Shown: positions 26,581 through 35,949, counted from the stretch's first letter. The stretch: 64,000 nt of DNA from Nostoc punctiforme NIES-2108 (GCA_003326195.1 LXQE01000147.1:62001-126000); one strand, 5' to 3'. Notes: a model not told the origin generated them from the sequence alone. Program-made: numbers and translations.

Positions 26581-29500
26581 GTCTGGCTGTTTGTAAAAGT
26601 AATTTTAAACTCTGTACCTTGTTGAGAGTCAATTTCAAGTTTTCCTCTTAGCTGCTTGACTAAACCCTGGACAAGGGTTATGCCCAGCGTTTTGGTTTTC
26701 TTGCTATCAAAATTTTCAGGTAAGCCAACACCATTATCTTTAATAATGAGTATCAAATTAGATTCGGATTTTTGATAAAACTTAACCTCAATTTTTCCCC
26801 CACGATTACCAACAAAAGCGTATTTTAAAGCATTAGAAACCAGTTCGTTGATAATTAAGCCGCAAGGAATGGCGGTTTCGATGTCGAGGCTAGCATTATC
26901 AACTTGAATATTTAGTTTAATCTGGCTAGAACTGACATTATAGGAATCAAATAAATGAGTTGTTAAATCTGGAATATATTGAGCGAAATCAATATCAGCG
27001 AGGTCTTCAGAACGGTATAGTTTTTCATGAACTAGGGCAATGGAAGCAATGCGGTTTTGGCTATCGCGCAAAATAGCTGTCACCACAGGATCTTGTGTTC
27101 GTCTGCATTGCATTTGCAGCAAACTGCTGACAATTCCTAAATTATTTTTAACACGATGATGAATTTCTTTGAGTAATACCTCCTTTTCTTTTAGAGAGGC
27201 TTTGATTTTTTCCTCCGCTTGCTTTTGCTCAGTGATATCTTGATGGATGGCGACAAGGACGCTTCCATACTCAGGATGTTCAAAAACGGAAGCGGTAGCG
27301 CTACACCAGAATGGAGTACCATCTTTTTTAATATTATGGACTTCATAGGTTGCTTCACCGTGTTTCAAAATAGTAGTTCTAATGGCCTGATTAACATCTT
27401 CAGGTGTATGATATTTATCTCCGTAGTTGACAATCGACACGTGCTGACCGATTAATTCACCAGGGTCATAAGCAAACATTTGCTCGAATTTAGGATTTGC
27501 GTAGACAAACACGGCATCTGTGGCACGAACTAGGCAAATTCCCTCCGCCATGTTGCGGGTAATGACTGCTTGCAACTCTAACATTTGTTCAGCACGTTTG
27601 CGATCGCTGATTTCAACTACGACAATGCCCATGCTAATAGGTTCATCAGCTTCAGACTGAATCGGAAAATAGGAAGCTAGCCAAGTCCGGATCACACCTG
27701 GAAGTTTTGGGGTTTCTCCACTGACTTCCAAATCCAGAATCGGTTCACCCGTTGTTAAGACCTGTCGAAAGACTTGATCTTGCTTCCGTGCTATATCAGG
27801 GACAATCTCCCACGTTGTCTTGCCAATATGCTCTGCTGCGGGAATGCCATTAATTTCTGCTAATGCTTCATTAACTAATGAATAACGCAGTTCCCCATCG
27901 AGAATAGTTATCCCAACAGGTGCATTATTGATGAACGTATCCAATAGCTTTTGCTTGTGAGCCAGTTCTCGCTCTAGAATCTTGCGTTCTGTGATGTCAA
28001 TGGCCACCCTACCCACTAGCTTTTGTGCAGACAATCCGAGAATCGGGAATTTGTATACCAAGAACTCACCAAGGGAACCGTTTGGTCGAGGAGCAACCTC
28101 AATCGCCTCGATTACCTGATTTGTCTCTATGACTGTGCGAATGTGATCGAAATGCTGCCGAGCAATTTCATCTGGGTAGAGGTCAGAAATAGATTGCCCA
28201 ATCACCTGTTCGGGTAGTAATTTAAATGTCCGCAGGTATGTTTGATTTAAGTAAAGTACACGCCCATCTGTATCAGTGATCCAAGCTAGCACTGGGCTGT
28301 TGTTCATAAATGCCTGGAATCGGGCTTCACTTTCTTGCAAAGCTGCTTCTGCTTGCTTTTGCTCACTAATATCAATAATTACTCCTAACATCCGTACAGG
28401 ATTGCCTGCTTCGTTGTAAACGCCACGTCCTTTCCCCGTGAGCCAGTGAACCCTGCCATCGGGAAAAATCACTCGATATTCACCTTGAAAATTAATATGT
28501 TGTGCCAGTGCATTTGATACAGCCTGTTCGATTCGGTCGACATCCTCTGAATGCACGCGATCGCGCCATAGTTGATAGCTGGCTGCTGATATTTCTGGCT
28601 CTAAACCTAACAAACGATAATGGTTGTCGTTCCAGGTAACTTCATTTGTTTGAACATTCCAATCCCAAAGACCGATGTGGTTAAATTCTAACGTTAGCCT
28701 CAGTTGTTCTTCACTTTTTGCTAAGGCTGCTTCGGCTTGTTTGTGTTCGCGTAGCGCGGCTTGTTGCTCGCTGATATCCCGATGAGTACCAGTCATTCGC
28801 AGAGGCTTTCCCTGTCCATCTCGGATGACAACTTTGCCGTAGTTAGCAATCCATTTGTATTCACCCCACTTACTTTGAAGTCGATAGTCAAATTTGTAGG
28901 GTACTGAACTGTCCTTGAGATGATCTGCCAAGATTTTCTCAACCCAAGGCAAATCCTTTGGATGAACTAATCGCTCCCAAGTACTAAAATCTTGTGGGAG
29001 TTCATCAAAAGTGTATCCGAGCATTTCTAAATAGCGCGGGCTGTAATACACCTCTTTAGTGAGAATGTTCCAGTCCCACAAACCATCCCCCGAAGCCTCA
29101 AGTGCTAACTGTAGTCGTTCTTCACTTTCTCGGAGGGCTATTTCTGCCCGTTTGCGGCCTTCTTCGACGCGCTTACGCACAGTTATATCTGTGACTCGCA
29201 CTAGGTTCATCACGTTACCAGCAACGATAATTTGTTTGGCTGCGATGCTTCCCCAAAAGGATTTGCCCCGCTTAGTAATGTATTCAATTTCTAAACTCCA
29301 AAACCCTTGCTGGTTAATTTCTTCGGTTATGGAGTCTAACTCATCAGGAGTGAACTGTTGTTTTTGCAGAGTGTGACCTGCAATGTTAATGAGTTCAGCT
29401 TTGTTAGAGGCTGCAAATAGCTTCACTGCTCGATCGTTACAGTCAATAGTCAATAATGTTTCTACATCTACCAAAAAAAGTGCATCAGCGGATTCGTTAT

Positions 29501-31286
29501 AAACAGCTTCTAGCAGGTCACGACTACGGATGATTTCTAATTCATTTTGTTTGCGTTCTGTAATATCTAGAATAGCGCCCAACACCTTAACTGCCTGCCC
29601 TTGAGCGTTATAAGCTATCTCTGCTTTCCCCTCAAGGTAGCGCAATGAGCCATCGGGTCGGACAATTCGGAACTCAATACTGAAAGGGGTTTCTTGGGCG
29701 ATGGCTTGTTCAAAATTGGTCTGGAACTGTGTGCGATCCTCTGGGTGAAGCATCTGGAGGAATTCTGCCTGAGTCGGTTCACTTTCAATTGGATTTAGAC
29801 CAAAGATGCGAAAGGTTTCCATAGACCAGCAGCGCTTTTTGGTTACTAAGTTAAATTCCCAACTGCCTATATGGGCGATTTGTTGAGTAGTGGCTAGCAG
29901 GGCCTCACTTTGTTGGAATTTTTCTTTAGCCTGTTTGAGTTCGGTAATATCTCGCCCTTCTGGAATCAACAAAATGACTTGACCTGTCTCGTCTAAAAGC
30001 GGACGGAGTGAAAAATCAATTGTTGCTACTCGGTTATTTGCACCGAGAACATCAACTTCATAGCGGATAAACTCTCCTTGGGCTGCACGAGCGATCGCTT
30101 GTTTTAATTCTGCTTGAGTTTGCGGTGAAATTGTCCACCAGTGTGTTTCCCAAAAAGGGCGATCGATCGCATCTTCCAGTTTCAGTCCGGCAAAACTTAG
30201 CGCCGTCTGGTTCGCCTCCAGTAAAATGCCAGCTGGCGTTAGCAGTCCGATGAACTGGAAAGTGTTATTGAAAATGGCACGGAAACGGCGATCGCTTTGG
30301 TGCAATTTGGCAGTGCGTTCTTGTACCTTGGCTTCTAACTCGGTGTTGAGGGTTTGGAGATTGTGGTAAAGTTCGGCTTGTTGGATAGCGATCGCTAGTT
30401 GCACTGTCAGTTGCTTGAGCAATTCCACCTCAAATGTCTGCCATTGTCGCGGGGCAGAACATTGATGTGCAATAAATAACCCCCAAAGTTCAACTGCTTG
30501 AGTCCCCTTGCTTTCTAACAAAATGGGGACAACTAAATTCGCCTTCACCTGAAACTGTTCCAAAAGTTGAATATCGCAGTCACTTAAACCTGCTTCGTAG
30601 ATGTTCGTCGCAGCCCAAATTTTGCCTCGGCGATATTCTTCCCCCTGATTTTCCTGAAAACAGGTATCTTCAATCTCCAGCCCCAAGATTGGTGTCCATT
30701 GGGGTAATACCGACTCCGCGACGATGCCACCCCGCATTTGAGGTGTGAATTGATACAGTAGCACCCGATCAGCACCCAGTAATTGGCGGACTTCTTGAAC
30801 ACTCGTGGCAAGGATATCTTGAAGCCTCAACGATTGGCGAATATTAAGAGCGATCGCTCCTACTAACTTTTGTTGTTCCTGTTGCTGTTTTAGCTGCCGC
30901 ATTAGCTGTATCTGCTCGATCGCCCCATGAACCGCTCGACGTAAATTATCAGAGGTCAGTTTTCCCTTGACTAGATAATCTTGCACCCCACTCTTGATCG
31001 CTTGGACTGCGATCGTTTCGTCTCCCTGTCCAGTCAGCATAATTACCGAAATTTGGCTGTTAGAAGTTTGCCTCTGTAGCTTCGTGAGAAATTCCAGCCC
31101 GTCTAAATCTGGTAATCGATAGTCCAACAAAATCACATCTGGTATTTTTGCTTGACAAGCTTGTAAGGCCTTATTTCCAGACTCAAATTCGTAAATATCA
31201 TAAGTGTAGCGATCATCTCGCTCTAGGAAGCGTCGATACAAAGCTCTATCTTCAGCAGAGTCTTCTACAAAAAATACAGTTCTCAT
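26577..31286 (-). CDS. Giant multi-sensor kinase: receiver-GAF-8xPAS-HisKA_2-HATPase
   Basis: The 1569-residue soluble protein has, in order, a receiver (1-120, phospho-acceptor D55), a GAF (about 145-310), eight PAS units each closed by a D-I-T-E or similar linker (about 330-1355), a HisKA_2 phosphoacceptor (H-H-R-V-K-N-N, His near 1376) and a HATPase_c. The GAF carries D-T-C-F (Cys209) and S-D-C-D (Cys237), 28 residues apart as in DXCF cyanobacteriochromes. The His that normally follows the second Cys is Asp here, so light sensing may be altered or lost. A receiver at the N-terminus implies that it also accepts phosphate. The downstream receiver-kinase gene overlaps it by four bases. Confidence 0.93.
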   Translation of the reverse strand: MRTVFFVEDSAEDRALYRRFLERDDRYTYDIYEFESGNKALQACQAKIPDVILLDYRLPDLDGLEFLTKLQRQTSNSQISVIMLTGQGDETIAVQAIKSGVQDYLVKGKLTSDNLRRAVHGAIEQIQLMRQLKQQQEQQKLVGAIALNIRQSLRLQDILATSVQEVRQLLGADRVLLYQFTPQMRGGIVAESVLPQWTPILGLEIEDTCFQENQGEEYRRGKIWAATNIYEAGLSDCDIQLLEQFQVKANLVVPILLESKGTQAVELWGLFIAHQCSAPRQWQTFEVELLKQLTVQLAIAIQQAELYHNLQTLNTELEAKVQERTAKLHQSDRRFRAIFNNTFQFIGLLTPAGILLEANQTALSFAGLKLEDAIDRPFWETHWWTISPQTQAELKQAIARAAQGEFIRYEVDVLGANNRVATIDFSLRPLLDETGQVILLIPEGRDITELKQAKEKFQQSEALLATTQQIAHIGSWEFNLVTKKRCWSMETFRIFGLNPIESEPTQAEFLQMLHPEDRTQFQTNFEQAIAQETPFSIEFRIVRPDGSLRYLEGKAEIAYNAQGQAVKVLGAILDITERKQNELEIIRSRDLLEAVYNESADALFLVDVETLLTIDCNDRAVKLFAASNKAELINIAGHTLQKQQFTPDELDSITEEINQQGFWSLEIEYITKRGKSFWGSIAAKQIIVAGNVMNLVRVTDITVRKRVEEGRKRAEIALRESEERLQLALEASGDGLWDWNILTKEVYYSPRYLEMLGYTFDELPQDFSTWERLVHPKDLPWVEKILADHLKDSSVPYKFDYRLQSKWGEYKWIANYGKVVIRDGQGKPLRMTGTHRDISEQQAALREHKQAEAALAKSEEQLRLTLEFNHIGLWDWNVQTNEVTWNDNHYRLLGLEPEISAASYQLWRDRVHSEDVDRIEQAVSNALAQHINFQGEYRVIFPDGRVHWLTGKGRGVYNEAGNPVRMLGVIIDISEQKQAEAALQESEARFQAFMNNSPVLAWITDTDGRVLYLNQTYLRTFKLLPEQVIGQSISDLYPDEIARQHFDHIRTVIETNQVIEAIEVAPRPNGSLGEFLVYKFPILGLSAQKLVGRVAIDITERKILERELAHKQKLLDTFINNAPVGITILDGELRYSLVNEALAEINGIPAAEHIGKTTWEIVPDIARKQDQVFRQVLTTGEPILDLEVSGETPKLPGVIRTWLASYFPIQSEADEPISMGIVVVEISDRKRAEQMLELQAVITRNMAEGICLVRATDAVFVYANPKFEQMFAYDPGELIGQHVSIVNYGDKYHTPEDVNQAIRTTILKHGEATYEVHNIKKDGTPFWCSATASVFEHPEYGSVLVAIHQDITEQKQAEEKIKASLKEKEVLLKEIHHRVKNNLGIVSSLLQMQCRRTQDPVVTAILRDSQNRIASIALVHEKLYRSEDLADIDFAQYIPDLTTHLFDSYNVSSSQIKLNIQVDNASLDIETAIPCGLIINELVSNALKYAFVGNRGGKIEVKFYQKSESNLILIIKDNGVGLPENFDSKKTKTLGITLVQGLVKQLRGKLEIDSQQGTEFKITFTNSQT

Positions 31287-31491
31287 GTTATCGGCCTCCT
31301 AAGACGGCTGCGGGAGTGGGGAGAAATCAATTCAAAATTCAAAATTCAAAATTAAAGAACTTCTGCCTCTTGCCTCCTCTTTCCCAATGCCCATCCGCAA
31401 TCTCCAATTCAATAAACCCTAAATTAGCAAATTCGGACTTTTTCTTGATCGCAGACTACTATTTTTAGTCGCATAAACGCATAATAGAATA

Positions 31492-32652
31492 GTGACTGAT
31501 CTGTTCGTACCTTTACAATCTCTCAAACAAGGTGACTGGTTCAAGCTGATCTGCGGAGCCAGCTTCCAGCATTTGCCGGCAGTCAGAAGTTTAACGTTAG
31601 CCTATACTTTGGCGGGCGCTGACTGCATAGATGTTGCAGCTGATCCAGCAGTAATTGCAGCAGCGCAATCAGGGCTACAAGCAGCCAAATCTCTGGCTAA
31701 GGATGCCCAAAAGCGAGGCTTTGACTACAAAGGCAATTTACCCTTTTTGATGGTCAGCCTAAACGATGGAGAAGACCCCCATTTTCGCAAAGCAGAATTT
31801 AATCCTCATGAGTGTCCTACAGACTGCCCTAGACCCTGTGAACGGATTTGTCCGGCACAAGCGATCGTGTTTGACAGTATCAAAGAAGACTTTTCCGGAA
31901 TAGTATCCGAAAAGTGTTATGGCTGCGGTCGTTGCATACCAATTTGCCCTTATAGTATAATTTATACAGCTTCATACGTGACAACGCCGGGAGCGATCGC
32001 ACCATTGGTAATGTCAACGGGAGTAGATGCCGTAGAAATCCATACACAAGTCGGGCGGTTGGCAGAATTTGAGCGATTATGGCAAGCAATTTCACCGTGG
32101 GCGGATCAACTAAAGTTACTAGCCATCAGCTGTCCTGATGGCGAAGGGATGATTGACTATTTGAGAGCGCTGTATGACAGGATTGCCCCACTCAAGGGTG
32201 CTTTAATTTGGCAAACCGATGGTCGTCCGATGAGTGGTGATATTGGCGATGGCACCACAATAGCTGCGGTGAAATTAGGGCAAAAAGTTTTGGCAGCTAA
32301 GTTACCGGGATATGTGCAGTTAGCAGGCGGCACAAATAAGTATACCGTTGCTAAGTTAAAGGCAATGGGACTACTCAAAGAGGCAGAGGGGCAGGGGGCG
32401 GGGGGCAGAGGAGAAAAGTTTTCCCCCTTGCTCCCCGCTCCCTGCCCACCCTCCTCCATCGCCGGGGTCGCCTACGGTAGCTACGCCCGCGTACTGCTGT
32501 CACCAATTCTCGAACAGTTAGAGAATAAGGAGGAAAGTAACACTAATGTGAAGGCGAATGTTCGCCTAGAAGAAAATGAAGTATTACTTTGGCAAGCTGT
32601 AGAACTTGCCCATTCTCTCGTTTCCCAGATCAAGTCACAGCAGGAGCATTAA
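31492..32652 (+). CDS. ldpA: LdpA, Fe-S protein of circadian clock light input
   Basis: The product is 386 residues. Two ferredoxin-like cluster motifs are present, C-P-T-D-C-P-R-P-C-E-R-I-C-P and C-Y-G-C-G-R-C-I-P-I-C-P, within the LdpA architecture. LdpA (light-dependent period) in Synechococcus tunes the clock according to redox state. The GTG at 31492 starts the protein at the conserved D-L-F-V-P-L-Q-S-L. Residues of about 298-324 (E-G-Q-G-A-G-G-R-G-E-K) are Gly/Pro-rich and encoded by GC-rich short repeats, an in-frame insertion that makes the protein longer than the family norm of about 350. ycf45 follows on the same strand. Confidence 0.92.
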   Translation: MTDLFVPLQSLKQGDWFKLICGASFQHLPAVRSLTLAYTLAGADCIDVAADPAVIAAAQSGLQAAKSLAKDAQKRGFDYKGNLPFLMVSLNDGEDPHFRKAEFNPHECPTDCPRPCERICPAQAIVFDSIKEDFSGIVSEKCYGCGRCIPICPYSIIYTASYVTTPGAIAPLVMSTGVDAVEIHTQVGRLAEFERLWQAISPWADQLKLLAISCPDGEGMIDYLRALYDRIAPLKGALIWQTDGRPMSGDIGDGTTIAAVKLGQKVLAAKLPGYVQLAGGTNKYTVAKLKAMGLLKEAEGQGAGGRGEKFSPLLPAPCPPSSIAGVAYGSYARVLLSPILEQLENKEESNTNVKANVRLEENEVLLWQAVELAHSLVSQIKSQQEH

Positions 32653-32734
32653 TCGCTCGTTCGGAAAATACCCAGGACGGGTTCTCCTGCACGCAAATGT
32701 CCTCGCTATCTCTAAAAACGTCACCATAGAAAGC

Positions 32735-34468
32735 ATGACGATTACAGACGATCTCCAAAAGTTATTAGACATTTTGCCCCAAGACCTGCAACAAGTACTA
32801 GAGAGTCATCCCAAACGAGATAGTTTAGTAGAAGTGGTCTTGGATTTGGGTCGTCGCCCAGAGGCTCGCTTTCCTAATCAAGCTGAGTATTTGAGCGAAG
32901 TACCCGTTACTCAAGAACAAATAGATGATTGCATTCAACGAGTCGGAATCTTTGGCGGAGATAATCGAGCAGGAATTGAGCAAACTTTGCATCGGATCAG
33001 CGCCATTCGCAACCGCACTGGTAAGATTATTGGCTTGACCTGTCGCGTTGGTCGGGCGGTATTCGGAACCATTGGCATGATCCGCGATTTGGTAGAAACT
33101 GGTAAATCGATTCTCATGCTGGGGCGTCCAGGCGTGGGCAAAACTACCGCCTTACGGGAAATAGCCCGTGTTTTAGCGGACGATCTGCATAAGCGAGTAG
33201 TGATTATTGACACCTCCAATGAAATCGCTGGGGATGGTGATGTTGCTCACCCCGCCATTGGTCGCGCTCGGCGGATGCAAGTGGCTCATCCAAATGAACA
33301 GCATCAGGTGATGATTGAGGCAGTAGAAAACCACATGCCAGAAGTCATTGTCATCGATGAAATTGGCACGGAACTGGAAGCTTTAGCGGCTCGTACCATT
33401 GCGGAACGTGGTGTACAGTTGGTAGGTACTGCCCACGGGAATCAGATCGAAAACCTGATTAAAAACCCCACTCTGGCTGATTTAGTTGGGGGTATCCAAG
33501 CTGTGACGTTGGGAGACGATGAAGCTAGACGGCGAGGCTCTCAAAAGACCGTTTTGGAGCGGAAAGCGCCGCCTACCTTTGAAATTGCGGTGGAAATGTT
33601 GGAACGCCAACGCTGGACAGTACACGAAAGTGTTGCTGACACCGTAGATAATCTGTTGCGGGGGCGTCAACCTACCCCACAAACGAGAACCGTTGACGAT
33701 CGCGGCAAAATTGCGGTTACAAGGCAGTTAGCTGTTGTCAACGGTCGTGGTGGACAGCTAGCAACAGTGGAAGATTCTTTCCCACCGGCACGACCGTCTA
33801 ATGGCTGGCGTTCATCTGGACAAATGGTTGCACTACCCCAATTGCCTGTAGAGCGGGTAACTGGGCGCAGCGAGTTTGACCGTTTACTGGATGAATCTTT
33901 CAATTATTCTGAGAGCATTGATTTTGATGCTGCTACAAGAGTGCCAGGGCCGAATGGTGAAGATTTGCCATTGCACGTTTACCCTTATGGGGTTAGCCGT
34001 CACCAACTAGAACAAGTAATTAGTGTGCTAACTTTGCCCGTGATATTGACAAAAGATATAGATAGTGCTGATGCAATTTTAGCACTGCGATCGCACGTCA
34101 AAAACCACGCCAAATTACGCCAAATGGCCAAAGCTCGTCATGTACCCATCCACGTAATTAAGTCCAGCACTATTCCCCAAATTACCCGTGGTTTGCGGCG
34201 GTTGCTGAACATCGACGACCCAGAAATGGCCGATGATAGAGAACTACAATTGTTTTTGCACAATGGTAGCGATGATGAAATGGATGCTCTTGAAGAAGCT
34301 AGACTTGCCGTTGAGCAAATTGTGATTCCTAAAGGACAGCCAGTCGAGTTATTGCCGCGTTCTCCCCAAGTCCGCAAAATGCAACATGAGTTGGTAGAAC
34401 ATTATCGCCTCAAGTCGCATAGTTTTGGCGAAGAACCAAATAGAAGATTACGGATTTATCCGGCGTAA
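32735..34468 (+). CDS. ycf45: Ycf45-type AAA ATPase with R3H domain
   Basis: The 577-residue protein has a SpoIIIAA-like ATPase core with Walker A G-R-P-G-V-G-K-T-T and Walker B V-I-V-I-D-E-I-G-T, a basic linker region, and a C-terminal R3H-type segment ending S-F-G-E-E-P-N-R-R-L-R-I-Y-P that would bind single-stranded nucleic acid. This matches Ycf45, conserved in cyanobacteria and red algal plastids. Its role is not settled. I placed the start at the ATG at 32735 (M-T-I-T-D-D-L-Q-K), since the open frame further upstream overlaps ldpA and is not conserved-looking. It lies 82 bases after ldpA. Confidence 0.9.
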   Translation: MTITDDLQKLLDILPQDLQQVLESHPKRDSLVEVVLDLGRRPEARFPNQAEYLSEVPVTQEQIDDCIQRVGIFGGDNRAGIEQTLHRISAIRNRTGKIIGLTCRVGRAVFGTIGMIRDLVETGKSILMLGRPGVGKTTALREIARVLADDLHKRVVIIDTSNEIAGDGDVAHPAIGRARRMQVAHPNEQHQVMIEAVENHMPEVIVIDEIGTELEALAARTIAERGVQLVGTAHGNQIENLIKNPTLADLVGGIQAVTLGDDEARRRGSQKTVLERKAPPTFEIAVEMLERQRWTVHESVADTVDNLLRGRQPTPQTRTVDDRGKIAVTRQLAVVNGRGGQLATVEDSFPPARPSNGWRSSGQMVALPQLPVERVTGRSEFDRLLDESFNYSESIDFDAATRVPGPNGEDLPLHVYPYGVSRHQLEQVISVLTLPVILTKDIDSADAILALRSHVKNHAKLRQMAKARHVPIHVIKSSTIPQITRGLRRLLNIDDPEMADDRELQLFLHNGSDDEMDALEEARLAVEQIVIPKGQPVELLPRSPQVRKMQHELVEHYRLKSHSFGEEPNRRLRIYPA

Positions 34469-34495
34469 CTTTAATAACTCTATCAAAGAGTTTAC

Positions 34496-34654
34496 TTACG
34501 ATGTACACACAAGCCTTTGTCAAGGTAATTTACGGTTAGTCTCATAGATAGCCCCTGAGATACCTCAACCTGTCCCTCTCTTTACTAAGGATTAGGACAG
34601 GGTGAGGTTTTGGAGGACTTTTGGGTAATCGGATAACTTATGTGTACAGCGTAA
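34496..34654. mobile_element. MITE-like element, copy 1
   Basis: Terminal inverted repeats TTACGATGTACACACAAG (34496-34513) and CTTATGTGTACAGCGTAA (34637-34654) match at 16 of 18 positions. Inside is a second inverted repeat, ACCTCAACCTGTCC (34562-34575) with GGACAGGGTGAGGT (34595-34608). It encodes no protein. Another element with the same terminal sequence lies at 63176-63362. Confidence 0.65.
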
Positions 34655-34859
34655 CCTTTTAGGAGAAAAGTTTATGCATTTGAAAAGCGCTTTAACCATC
34701 AAAAATCGCCAAAATCATTATCTATACTCAAGCTAATAGTCCAATTTTCTTGCACTAATTCGCTGTTATCATCAACATCACGCAGCGTCTCGCAGACAAA
34801 GAATTCGTAGAGAGTGAGTAAGTCCTAATTCATTCAATCTTGCATTTTTTTTAACATCT

Positions 34860-34887
34860 GTTACATTACTTTACAGACAGTTACAAC
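34860..34887 (+). promoter_or_regulatory. Triple HLR1-like repeat upstream of hli
   Basis: GTTACATT (34860), TTTACAGA (34870) and GTTACAAC (34880) are three (G/T)TTACA units with an exact 10-base period. The first two fit the HLR1 consensus with one mismatch. It ends 32 bases before the hli start and is a probable site for the high-light regulator RpaB. Confidence 0.7.
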
Positions 34888-34919
34888 TGCTACAACACTT
34901 GAACCTTGGAGTTATGCTC

Positions 34920-35099
34920 ATGTCAGGCTTTAAGAATCCTGCGCCTATTGTTTCAGAAGATCCTAATGCTGTGCGTTTTGGCTTCACTCCTCAGAGTGAA
35001 AATTGGAACGGTCGTCTAGCAATGATTGGTTTTGTATCTGCGATTTTGATTGAAGCTTTTTCTGGTCAAGGGCTACTCCATTTCTGGGGTATCCTCTAA
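34920..35099 (+). CDS. hli: High-light-inducible (one-helix CAB/ELIP) protein
   Basis: The 59-residue protein has the chlorophyll-binding signature [12 protein letters not shown] in a single transmembrane helix. Hli proteins sit in the thylakoid membrane, bind chlorophyll and carotenoid and protect photosystem assembly intermediates. I chose the ATG at 34920 because GGAG (34908-34911) is eight bases upstream. The ATG at 34914 is only two bases away. HLR1-type repeats directly upstream fit light-stress control. Confidence 0.92.
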   Translation: MSGFKNPAPIVSEDPNAVRFGFTPQSENWNGRLAMIGFVSAILIEAFSGQGLLHFWGIL

Positions 35100-35277
35100 A
35101 TTGGCGACGCAGGGTAGTACAAAGGTTCTACCCTGCAAAACTCTGTATATTCCACGCAAGTCATTCGTTTCTAACATCTGGCGGCTATTACTATTGGTGC
35201 AAAATACCAGATTTTTCCGGTTGAGCCAAAATATAAGTGAATAATTACTTTACATTGAATATGTATAGCTAAAACTC

Positions 35278-35601
35278 ATGGAACTACCCCAACGCGTATC
35301 AGTCCGCTACAAAGACGCGTCCTTTAACACCAATGAAATCCGCTTGAGAACTTTTCGGCTTGGTTTGCAAATATGGGATGAACAGACCAAACCCAGAAAA
35401 ACAGAGCTTTATCAGTTTATATCGTCTTGCTTGAAACAAGTTGACCGCCAAGATCGTTTTATGTTTTCTCTGTTGTTCATAGAATTAACAGACCTTATAC
35501 GCAACTCTTCTCTGGAAAGAGGAACGAAAGAGGTTCTGATTAAAACAGCTTTTAGAGAATTTGCTTGTGCGATAACAGATTTTGAAGACGTTGCCAAATA
35601 A
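35278..35601 (+). CDS. Small protein of unknown function
   Basis: The 107-residue protein has no signal peptide or membrane segment and is rich in charged and aromatic residues (R-L-G-L-Q-I-W-D-E, D-R-F-M-F-S-L-L-F). It has an ATG start. No family is recognised, and its composition looks like a real protein. It lies just upstream of the CRISPR leader but contains no Cas-like motif, so a link is not supported. Confidence 0.6.
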   Translation: MELPQRVSVRYKDASFNTNEIRLRTFRLGLQIWDEQTKPRKTELYQFISSCLKQVDRQDRFMFSLLFIELTDLIRNSSLERGTKEVLIKTAFREFACAITDFEDVAK

Positions 35602-35949
35602 TGTTAGTAATGGGGATGCTGGAATTGCGTAAGCGTAGGCATCACCCGAAAGTCGGCTAACCTAATCGAGTAGGATATCTATAAAGTAAACAGCTTTCAA
35701 ATCGGATTAATTTTTTCGCTCAATGCGCGGATGGGTAGGTGTTGGGGAAGGGGGAACACAAAAATGCTTGAATTGCCCTATATGCAAGGATTTGATGGCT
35801 GTAGCATCTTGAAACCATCCGCGCACCTTATGTAGACTGACTTTCAGCTATTTACAGTTAACAAAATTGCCACTTCTTATGTTATGATTTTTGCATTCGC
35901 GCTATTGAACCTTGAAAACCAAATACAGCAGCGCTTTTAGAAGCCAGCG
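35602..35949. other. Probable CRISPR leader region
   Basis: These 348 bases lie immediately upstream of the first perfect repeat, at the end of the array opposite the degenerate repeats, as expected for a leader. There is an inverted repeat GCGCGGATGG (35725-35734) and CCATCCGCGC (35815-35824). No gene is present, and AT-rich sequence precedes the first repeat. Confidence 0.6.

Larger units (their letters stand above)
34469..34919. other. Region between ycf45 and hli, with MITE-like element
   Basis: There is no gene in these 451 bases. It contains a MITE-like element (34496-34654) and the HLR1-type repeats of the hli promoter (34860-34887), both listed separately. The stretch 34770-34820 resembles dispersed repeats (CACGCAGCGTCTCGCAGAC). 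Confidence 0.65.

Noticed and set aside
32606..32734. N-terminal extension of Ycf45 into the end of ldpA
   Set aside because: The sequence does not fit the family start. The ATG at 32735 is preferred.
35278..35601. Small gene before the CRISPR leader as a possible Cas or accessory protein
   Set aside because: It has no Cas motif. Proximity alone is not evidence.
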